Shown here in pieces: positions 1-6,712 of a stretch of 9,584 nt of DNA. Location of the stretch: positions 1-9,584 of the forward strand of contig JBBDIO010000320.1 of assembly GCA_040880365.1 (NCBI GenBank), in the 5' to 3' direction. The notes under the pieces are model-generated. The model ran no database searches. It was not told where the DNA came from and worked only from the letters and a program-made list of their open reading frames with translations. This DNA comes from JBBDIO01 sp040880365. Lineage in GTDB: Bacteria; Chloroflexota; Anaerolineae; Caldilineales; Caldilineaceae. Each line of letters begins with the position of its first letter. The first letter of the stretch is position 1. A program made the position numbers and the translations under genes.

Positions 1-297
1 GAACACATCTGCGACCTGGACTTTGTTTTCGCCGAAGCCGCGCGCGTGCTCGCGCCCGGTGGGTATTTTTTCGTGAGCGAACTCCACCCCTTTCGCCAAT
101 ATGCCGGCAAACAGGCGCGTTTTACCCATGAAGGCCAAACGCTGGAAATCCCGGCCTATGTGCATCATATTTCCGACTTTCTGGAAGCCGCCGCAGCCCA
201 CCAACTGACATTGACGCGCTTGCAGGAATGGTGGCACACTGAAGACGCGGGCAAACCGCCGCGCCTGGTCTCATTCCTGTGGCACAAAGCGTCTTGA
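1..297 (+). CDS. SAM-dependent methyltransferase, C-terminal fragment
   Basis: The reading frame is already open at base 1 and stops at TGA 295-297, so the last 98 residues are present and the start lies outside the window. The segment FAEAARVLAPGGYFFVSELHPF (about residues 10-31) is the strand/turn after motif III of class I (Rossmann-fold) SAM-dependent methyltransferases, where a conserved R-x-L-x-P-G-G loop precedes a strand ending in E-x-H-P. The rest fits the C-terminal strands of a Methyltransf_11/25-type domain. The SAM-binding GxGxG motif would be upstream and cannot be seen, and nothing in the visible part identifies the methyl acceptor. The next gene starts 53 bases downstream on the same strand with no terminator between, so the two are probably co-transcribed. 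Family assignment is good; function is unknown. Confidence 0.8.
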   Translation, partial: EHICDLDFVFAEAARVLAPGGYFFVSELHPFRQYAGKQARFTHEGQTLEIPAYVHHISDFLEAAAAHQLTLTRLQEWWHTEDAGKPPRLVSFLWHKAS

Positions 298-350
298 GGC
301 ACAAGAAGCCCTGAGGCAGAATCGCTTACCCTGCGCAAAAGGAAGTCCAT

Positions 351-1394
351 ATGGCAGCATCGGCCAATTCCTCAGAAACCAGCCGGCAAACGCCTGCACA
401 CAGCACGCCGCCCAACAGCGCGCCGCCAGCAGAGGGCGTGCGTCTGCATTGGCCGGACTTGCCCGCGCCGCTGCGCGCCCAGATCGAACGCCTGGTGGGC
501 AGCCGGGTGATCGATGCGGCGACGCAACGCGGCGGATTCTCACCGGGATTGGCGGCGCGCTTGCGCCTGCAAAACGGCCAACGGGTCTTTGCCAAAGCCA
601 TCAGCCCCCAGCAAAACCCGTCCGCGCCCAGAATGCACCGGCGCGAAGCCGCGATTGTGGCCGCCATGCCGCCCCATGCGCCCGTGCCGCGCCTGCTCGA
701 TACCTATGACGAAGGCCCCGACGGCTGGATTGTCCTCGTCTACGAAGACATTGAAGGGCGCAACCCCGCGACCCCTTGGCAGCCCCTGGAGCTGGACCGC
801 GTCCTTGTCGCCGCGTCCGAACTCGCCACCACACTGACCTTTGCGCCCAACCAGACCGTGTCCAACGTATTCGACCAACTTGTGCCCACCGCAGGCGACC
901 GCCTCGCCCGCGGCATCAGTGGCTGGCAAAAGCTCCAGGCCGACCCCGCACTGTGTAAAGAACTGGATGACTGGTCGGCCCGCCATCTGAACCAACTCGC
1001 CGACTTGGAAACCCACGCGCCTGCTGCAGCCGCCGGTCACACATTGCTCCATTTCGACCTGCGCGCCGATAACGTATTGCTGACAGCGGATCGGGTCTGG
1101 TTTGTCGATTGGCCCCACGCCGCGCTGGGCGCAGCCTGGATCGATGTCATGTTGATGGCACCCAGCGTCACCATGCAGGGCGGCCCGCCACCTGCCGAAC
1201 TGCTGGCGCGCCAGCCCCACGCCCAAACCGCGGACCCCGCAGCCATCACTGCCGGGATTACGGCAATGGCGGGCTTTTTCACCTATCAGGCCCTCCTGCC
1301 ACCCCCGCCCGGTTTGCCCACCCTGCGCGCCTTCCAGGCGGCCCAGGGTACTGTGGCGCGGGCATGGCTGGCCCAACGCACAGGCTGGAAATGA
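351..1394 (+). CDS. APH/phosphotransferase-family kinase
   Basis: This 347-residue protein has the fold signature of aminoglycoside phosphotransferase-like kinases, which transfer the ATP gamma-phosphate to a small-molecule hydroxyl. Visible landmarks are a Gly-rich loop (QRGGFSPG, residues 59-66), the candidate ATP-binding lysine in VFAKA (K82), the catalytic Brenner loop HFDLRADN (residues 234-241, catalytic D236) and the metal-binding aspartate in FVDWPHA (D253). The HxDLRADN plus VDWP form is typical of an uncharacterised subgroup annotated only as phosphotransferase, so aminoglycoside resistance should not be assumed. The first 30 or so residues are Ser/Thr/Pro-rich and probably disordered. 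The ATG at 351 is preceded by AAAGGAAG (338-345). It follows the methyltransferase gene closely, which suggests a shared transcript and possibly two tailoring steps on one compound. The substrate is unknown. Confidence 0.85.
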   Translation: MAASANSSETSRQTPAHSTPPNSAPPAEGVRLHWPDLPAPLRAQIERLVGSRVIDAATQRGGFSPGLAARLRLQNGQRVFAKAISPQQNPSAPRMHRREAAIVAAMPPHAPVPRLLDTYDEGPDGWIVLVYEDIEGRNPATPWQPLELDRVLVAASELATTLTFAPNQTVSNVFDQLVPTAGDRLARGISGWQKLQADPALCKELDDWSARHLNQLADLETHAPAAAAGHTLLHFDLRADNVLLTADRVWFVDWPHAALGAAWIDVMLMAPSVTMQGGPPPAELLARQPHAQTADPAAITAGITAMAGFFTYQALLPPPPGLPTLRAFQAAQGTVARAWLAQRTGWK

Positions 1395-1443
1395 TCGTTT
1401 TGCCCGTGCTGCAAGCTCCCGCATATCTGCCACAAGCCCGGCC

Positions 1444-1475
1444 TGTGCAATCGAATGTGCAACTGTACTGTGCAA
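1444..1475 (+). repeat. Three TGTGCAA direct repeats (candidate operator)
   Basis: The heptamer TGTGCAA occurs three times in the same orientation, at 1444-1450, 1456-1462 and 1469-1475, with periods of 12 and 13 bases. The last copy ends two bases before the proposed -35 box of the ilvE promoter. Ordered repeats abutting a -35 element are typical of transcription-factor sites, so a regulator of ilvE is inferred. No specific regulator family is recognised. Confidence 0.45.
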
Positions 1476-1477
1476 AC

Positions 1478-1507
1478 ATGACAACCTTTCCCCTTCCCTT
1501 GTATACT
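1478..1507 (+). promoter_or_regulatory. Promoter of ilvE
   Basis: A sigma-70-type promoter is visible: -35 box ATGACA (1478-1483, 5 of 6 to TTGACA), an 18-base spacer and -10 box TATACT (1502-1507, 5 of 6 to TATAAT). Transcription would begin near 1514, giving a leader of about 95 bases before the ilvE start at 1610. It lies in the AT-richer gap after the phosphotransferase gene, so ilvE has its own promoter. Confidence 0.6.
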
Positions 1508-1595
1508 AGATGCCATTCAAAAGTTTGCGATTCAGATTGCAACCCCACACACGAAGCATAGAAAATGCCATTTATCATGGCAGATCGATCAAAAA

Positions 1596-1600
1596 AGGAG
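1596..1600 (+). promoter_or_regulatory. Ribosome binding site deciding the ilvE start
   Basis: AGGAG at 1596-1600 sits nine bases before ATG 1610. It lies downstream of the two earlier in-frame ATGs (1565 and 1577), so it argues against the longer reading and supports the start at 1610. Confidence 0.75.
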
Positions 1601-1609
1601 TCTGGGCCA

Positions 1610-2554
1610 ATGACCATGCGGGCTGATTATATTTGGATGAACGGCGAGATCATTCCCTGGGATCAGGCCCAGGTGCATGTCTTTACCCATGCGCTGCACT
1701 ATGGCAGCAGCGTTTTCGAAGGCATTCGCGTCTACGACACCAAAAACCAGGGTCCCGCGATTTTTCGCGGCGCCGAACATTTCGAACGCCTGGCCTTCAG
1801 CGCCAAAGTGGCGCGCATACCCGTCCCCCTGAGCGTAGACGAATGGATGGATGTGACGGCCCAGGTCGTGCGCGCCAATCAACAGCGCAGCGCCTATGTG
1901 CGCCCGCTGGTCTTCCGCGGCTACAATACCCTGGGTGTCGATGGGCGCGGCTGCCCGGTCGATGCCATTCTTGCCAGCGTGCCCTGGGGCGCGTATCTGG
2001 GCGACGAAGGCATTGAAAAAGGCGTGGATGTGCAGGTGAGCAGTTGGCGACGGATGGCGCCCGATACTACCAGCGCGCTGGCAAAAATCGGCGGGCAATA
2101 TGTCAACAGCCAAAATGTGGTCATGGAGGCCAAAGACAACGGCTTCAACGAAGGGATCGCCCTGGACGTGGCCGGCTATGTGAGCGAAGGCAGCGGCGAA
2201 AACATTTTTGTCATCCACAAGGGTGATATCTACACCCCGCCCCTGGGCAACAGTATTCTGGGCGGCATTACCCGCAACTGCGCAACGATCATCGCCGAAG
2301 ACCTGGGCTACAAGGTCAGCGAAACGGTGATCCCGCGTGAGATGCTCTATCTTGCCGACGAAATCTTCTTCACCGGCACCGCCGCCGAAGTGACGCCGGT
2401 GCGCTCGGTAGATCGTCTGCCCGTAGGCGAAGGCGTGCGCGGCCCCATCACCAAAGCCGTGCAGGATGTTTTCTTTGGCATCATCAAAGGCGAACGCGAC
2501 GACAAATGGAACTGGTTGACGCCAGTTGAAAGCAAAGAATCGGTGGCGGCCTGA
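1610..2554 (+). CDS. ilvE: Branched-chain amino acid aminotransferase IlvE
   Basis: This is a fold-type IV PLP enzyme of 314 residues (E. coli IlvE has about 309). It interconverts leucine, isoleucine and valine with their 2-oxo acids using glutamate/2-oxoglutarate in the cytoplasm. The protein follows E. coli IlvE almost end to end: RADYIWMNGE at the N-terminus, THALHYGSSVFEGIR (about 26-40), YVRPLVF, PWGAYLG, the Schiff-base lysine K159 in ALAKIGGQYVNS, EGIALDVAGYVSEGSGENIF with E193 positioned for the PLP ring nitrogen, GITRN, LYLADEIFFTGTAAEVTPVRSVD, and the C-terminal GERDDKWNWL. Two earlier in-frame ATGs exist, but the Shine-Dalgarno sequence AGGAG at 1596-1600 and the homology both place the start at 1610. 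It has its own promoter and repeat cluster upstream, and leuS follows after a 435-base gap. Confidence 0.96.
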   Translation: MTMRADYIWMNGEIIPWDQAQVHVFTHALHYGSSVFEGIRVYDTKNQGPAIFRGAEHFERLAFSAKVARIPVPLSVDEWMDVTAQVVRANQQRSAYVRPLVFRGYNTLGVDGRGCPVDAILASVPWGAYLGDEGIEKGVDVQVSSWRRMAPDTTSALAKIGGQYVNSQNVVMEAKDNGFNEGIALDVAGYVSEGSGENIFVIHKGDIYTPPLGNSILGGITRNCATIIAEDLGYKVSETVIPREMLYLADEIFFTGTAAEVTPVRSVDRLPVGEGVRGPITKAVQDVFFGIIKGERDDKWNWLTPVESKESVAA

Positions 2555-2578
2555 TTTCACCGGCAATCTTGACAGGCG

Positions 2579-2587
2579 TGATATACT
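2579..2587 (+). promoter_or_regulatory. Extended -10 promoter downstream of ilvE
   Basis: TGATATACT (2579-2587) is an extended -10 element: TG-n followed by TATACT, 5 of 6 to consensus. A perfect TTGACA at 2569-2574 is far too close (7-base spacer) to serve as its -35. Transcription would start at about 2594-2595, which is exactly the ATG of the small ORF described next, implying a leaderless message. This promoter may also serve leuS. Confidence 0.45.
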
Positions 2588-2594
2588 CAGTGGC

Positions 2595-2843
2595 ATGAAA
2601 AATTGCACGACGCGGCATATCTTGCGGCATATCTCCATACGGGATATCTCGATGTGGGATGTCTCCATAGGCAGACGCCCCGACCATTTACCCAGCACAC
2701 GCTCGCGCACAGGCGCGTCTGCGCGGGCTGGTGCGCGAACGGCGCGCGGAAGAATGGTCGGGGGGCTGAGCGCCGAGGGTATCACACTAGCCGGAATTGC
2801 GTTGGCCGGGGCTACAGTCGGCGGAATCGTCGCGCTTACATAG
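2595..2843 (+). CDS. Possible small membrane protein with period-5 repeats
   Basis: This is an 82-codon ORF with no Shine-Dalgarno sequence. Its ATG falls where the extended -10 promoter would start transcription, so a leaderless message is possible. Residues 8-26 show a five-residue rhythm (HISIR, DISMW, DVSIG). A basic Arg-rich middle (about 34-53) follows, then a hydrophobic C-terminus, again with period five (GITLA, GIALA, GATVG, GIVAL), long enough to span a membrane. In the C-terminal repeats the Gly and hydrophobic codons differ at wobble positions (GGT/GGA/GGG, ATC/ATT) while the residues are kept, which favours coding. Against this, codon use (AGA, ATA, CTA, TTA, GGA) differs from neighbouring genes and I recognise no family. 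It may instead be a non-coding leader of leuS, or a leader ORF. Confidence 0.35.
   Translation: MKNCTTRHILRHISIRDISMWDVSIGRRPDHLPSTRSRTGASARAGARTARGRMVGGLSAEGITLAGIALAGATVGGIVALT
2616..2664 (+). repeat. Imperfect direct repeats (CATATCT / GATATCT / GATGTCT)
   Basis: Four related heptamers lie at 2616-2622, 2628-2634, 2643-2649 and 2658-2664, with periods of 12, 15 and 15 bases. They begin about 20 bases after the inferred transcription start. If the small ORF is real they encode its N-terminal five-residue repeats. If not, they could be operator sites or an RNA structural element. Confidence 0.5.
2678..2763 (+). ncRNA. Long hairpin in the leuS leader (11-bp perfect inverted repeat)
   Basis: CCCCGACCATT at 2678-2688 is exactly complementary to AATGGTCGGGG at 2753-2763. 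The 64-base spacer is itself GC-rich, with internal complementary segments such as CCAGC/GCTGG and GCGCA/TGCGC. A long stable stem-loop in the transcript is therefore likely. It shows no match to T-box, SRP RNA, SAM, TPP or cobalamin riboswitch signatures that I can recall, so it is listed only as a structured element of unknown role. Confidence 0.35.
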
Positions 2844-2865
2844 CCCGCGCGGTATGTCCGCGGGC
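2843..2865 (+). other. GC-rich hairpin after the small ORF
   Basis: GCCCGCG (2843-2849) pairs perfectly with CGCGGGC (2859-2865) around a nine-base loop. The 5' arm begins at the last base of the small ORF's TAG stop codon. No T-tract follows, so it is not an intrinsic terminator. It may be a pause or 3'-end-protecting hairpin just before the terminator at 2872. Confidence 0.4.
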
Positions 2866-2871
2866 CTGCTC

Positions 2872-2928
2872 AAAACGTGAATCGGATGTCCCGACAACAA
2901 TCGGGAGCCGGTTCGCGTTTTTTTCTTT
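2872..2928 (+). terminator. Intrinsic terminator or attenuator upstream of leuS
   Basis: CGTGAATCGG (2876-2885) pairs with CCGGTTCGCG (2908-2917) as ten pairs, two of them G-U. The stem is extended outward by AAAA 2872-2875 against TTTT 2918-2921 and inward by TCCCGA (2889-2894) with TCGGGA (2901-2906) around CAACAA. Seven Ts and then CTTT follow directly. This is a textbook rho-independent terminator. It ends the transcript from the 2579-2587 promoter about 60 bases before the leuS ATG, so leuS needs either readthrough (attenuation) or a promoter I cannot see in the remaining 65 bases. Confidence 0.75.
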
Positions 2929-2989
2929 GCGCGAAACCGTCATCCATTCCAAAGCCAATTTACCTGTTTGAACCAGGAGACAATCAATC

Positions 2990-5509
<2,520 letters not shown>

Positions 5510-5518
<9 letters not shown>

Positions 5519-5556
5519 ATCGACGTCGGCTAGATTGGCATCACGCTCGGCTAGAC
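5510..5556 (+). repeat. Short tandem repeat giving three in-frame TAG stops
   Basis: GTCGGCTAGAT occurs at 5510-5520 and 5525-5535, and a variant CTCGGCTAGAC at 5546-5556. The offsets are 15 and 21 bases, both multiples of three. The TAGs at 5516, 5531 and 5552 are therefore all in the leuS frame. It looks like a duplication of the 3' end of leuS. Confidence 0.8.
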
Positions 5557-5597
5557 ATTTTTGGCTATACATCCAGCGTTCGATGTGGGCCACAATC

Positions 5598-5646
5598 GCA
5601 GCGGGGATCGCAGGGTTCGGTTATCCTGTGGGCCTCGCTGCTTTTT
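5598..5646 (+). terminator. Intrinsic terminator of leuS
   Basis: The arms 5598-5614 and 5625-5641 form a 17-position stem with a single A-G mismatch and a few G-U pairs, closed by the ten-base loop GTTCGGTTAT and followed at once by TTTTTAT. It lies 80 bases after the leuS stop codon and should end the leuS transcript. Confidence 0.8.
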
Positions 5647-5765
5647 ATGTGGCGGCGCCCCATTTACAAACAGAAAACGCATGTACAGCAAGCTGTCCAA
5701 AGAACGTCCCAAAAAATTCGGGACATTTACCTAATGTTTTATCCGAATCCCTTACGCTAGAATTG

Positions 5766-5802
5766 AGAACCAGGAGGAATTTCGGAAAAATCTCCCAGTT
5801 CT
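5766..5802 (+). promoter_or_regulatory. Hairpin enclosing an AGGAGG sequence
   Basis: AGAAC (5766-5770) pairs with GTTCT (5798-5802), and GGAGG (5773-5777) with TCTCC (5791-5795), separated by a 2x2 internal loop (CA/CA). The stem buries an ideal Shine-Dalgarno sequence, AGGAGG 5772-5777, yet no start codon lies at a usable distance after it. It may be an RNA regulatory element, or chance. Confidence 0.3.
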
Positions 5803-5838
5803 ACGAAACTCCGCCGCGACACAGACGTTTACATGACG

Positions 5839-5855
5839 ATTAATCTTACATTAAT
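5839..5855. promoter_or_regulatory. Paired ATTAAT palindromes (candidate operator)
   Basis: Two copies of the self-complementary ATTAAT lie at 5839-5844 and 5850-5855, eleven bases apart, placing them on the same face of the helix. The spacing fits a dimeric DNA-binding regulator, but the motif is short and AT-rich, so chance is a real alternative. Confidence 0.2.
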
Positions 5856-6053
5856 GTCAGACGATTAGACTAGCATAGCCGAGTCATTGTTATTGTTTGC
5901 GACAAGTATTTACGACAGGCAAGGCCGCCCGATAGGCAAGAACAGACACCAGACAGACAGATATATCACCGAGATACCAGGCCGCGCGCCAGACACGCGC
6001 AAGTCTGAATTGGTAAGGGATATTTAGAATGGTTTTCGCGAGAGGACTGTAGC

Positions 6054-6506
6054 ATGATCAAAAAAGGGAACTCACCCATACCGGGCCATGTGCGCGTGGT
6101 CTTCGAACTGCCGTCGTGCATTTGGGCAGATCGCATTTTTCTGTGCGGCGATTTCAACAATTGGCGCGATTCTGAAATTCAACTGCAACAGGATCGCAAT
6201 GGGGTGTGGCGTACCGTTTTGGATTTACCGCTGGGCAAACGTTATGAATTTCGCTATGTCATCGACGGTGAATGGCGCACCGATTCCCACGCCGACGGGC
6301 AGACGGATAACAGCTTTGGTACGCAGAACAGCGTAGTAGTCGCCCAGGTGGAGCAGACGGAGCACATTGCGCCCCTGCGCACCGGCCAGGTACGCGAACG
6401 CCAGGTAGCGCGGTCGCGCGGCGCAACGGTGGCCCGACCCCATCCCGACCGCGTCACCACCCACGAAACGCCATCTGCTCAAAACACACGTACCAAAACG
6501 TCATAG
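6054..6506 (+). CDS. Stand-alone CBM48/AMPK-type glycogen-binding domain protein
   Basis: This 150-residue protein consists of one early-set immunoglobulin-like domain of the CBM48/isoamylase N-terminal family plus a tail. The domain spans about residues 10-98: VRVVFELP, the hallmark FLCGDFNNW (29-37), GVWRTVLDLPLG, YEFRYVIDGEWRTD (64-77), and the closing loop DNSFGTQNSVV (85-95). W37 and W74 are plausible carbohydrate-stacking residues. Such domains bind alpha-glucans such as glycogen, usually as modules of branching enzymes or AMPK beta subunits. Here no catalytic domain is attached, so a targeting or adaptor role is inferred. Residues 100-150 are Arg/Thr-rich and probably disordered. There is no signal peptide, so it should be cytoplasmic. 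AGAGGA (6041-6046) precedes the ATG by seven bases. The gene appears monocistronic, with its own terminator. Confidence 0.85.
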   Translation: MIKKGNSPIPGHVRVVFELPSCIWADRIFLCGDFNNWRDSEIQLQQDRNGVWRTVLDLPLGKRYEFRYVIDGEWRTDSHADGQTDNSFGTQNSVVVAQVEQTEHIAPLRTGQVRERQVARSRGATVARPHPDRVTTHETPSAQNTRTKTS

Positions 6507-6537
6507 ACGCCACCTTTTCCCCATTCATCCATAACAC

Positions 6538-6574
6538 GCGAGAGGCCGTTTGGTTTGGTCTCTCGCTTTTATTT
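6538..6574 (+). terminator. Intrinsic terminator of the CBM48 gene
   Basis: GCGAGAGGCC (6538-6547) pairs with GGTCTCTCGC (6557-6566) as ten pairs with one G-U, around the loop GTTTGGTTT, followed by TTTTATTT. It lies 31 bases after the CBM48 stop codon. Confidence 0.9.
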
Positions 6575-6629
6575 ATGTCCGATTCTGTGCCTGGCGTTCA
6601 ACCTCTAAGCGCCCAACCAGTACTTTGGC

Positions 6630-6659
6630 TTGCCGTTCGATTTGTGTCTCTGCTATAGT
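6630..6659 (+). promoter_or_regulatory. Promoter of the MATE transporter gene
   Basis: The -10 box TATAGT (6654-6659) is preceded by TGC, making an extended -10. TTGCCG (6630-6635, 4 of 6 to consensus) lies 18 bases upstream as the -35. Transcription would start near 6666, about 47 bases before the ATG at 6713. Confidence 0.5.
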
Positions 6660-6712
6660 GATACGATTGAATATTCGCAATCACGCGTGACGGATGGTTG
6701 AGACGGAAACTT

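Larger units (their letters stand above)
5647..6053 (+). other. Long non-coding stretch before the CBM48 gene
   Basis: No convincing gene lies here. It holds a weak candidate -10 (TAGAAT 5758-5763) with no good -35. A small hairpin GTCCC/GGGAC occurs at 5706-5724. A larger one at 5766-5802 encloses AGGAGG. Two ATTAAT palindromes lie at 5839-5844 and 5850-5855, and a CAGACA-rich patch around 5940-5965. The stretch is more AT-rich than the flanking genes. It is probably the promoter and leader region of the CBM48 gene, but the start of transcription cannot be fixed from sequence. Confidence 0.5.

Noticed and set aside
540..1484. 314-codon open frame on the minus strand over the phosphotransferase gene
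   Set aside because: Antisense shadow; the plus frame carries the kinase catalytic motifs and a ribosome site.
1565..1609. Longer N-terminus for IlvE starting at ATG 1565 or 1577
   Set aside because: AGGAG lies at 1596-1600, inside this stretch, and IlvE homology begins right after 1610.
2569..2574. Perfect TTGACA as a -35 box
   Set aside because: It is only seven bases from the TATACT at 2582-2587, and no -10-like hexamer occurs 16-18 bases downstream of it, so it is probably incidental.
1589..2785. 398-codon open frame on the minus strand over ilvE
   Set aside because: Antisense shadow of ilvE with no domain features, composition typical of reverse-complemented coding DNA.
2555..2989. 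T-box riboswitch in front of leuS
   Set aside because: A T-box would be expected for a synthetase leader with a terminator, but the conserved AGGGTGGnACCGCG antiterminator element is not present.
5535..5843. Possible small membrane protein after leuS
   Set aside because: The frame runs across the leuS terminator hairpin and into repeat-like non-coding DNA, lacks a ribosome site, and a competing frame looks equally plausible.
5833..5868. Eleven-residue ORF near the ATTAAT palindromes
   Set aside because: Too short to support, with no ribosome site at usable spacing.
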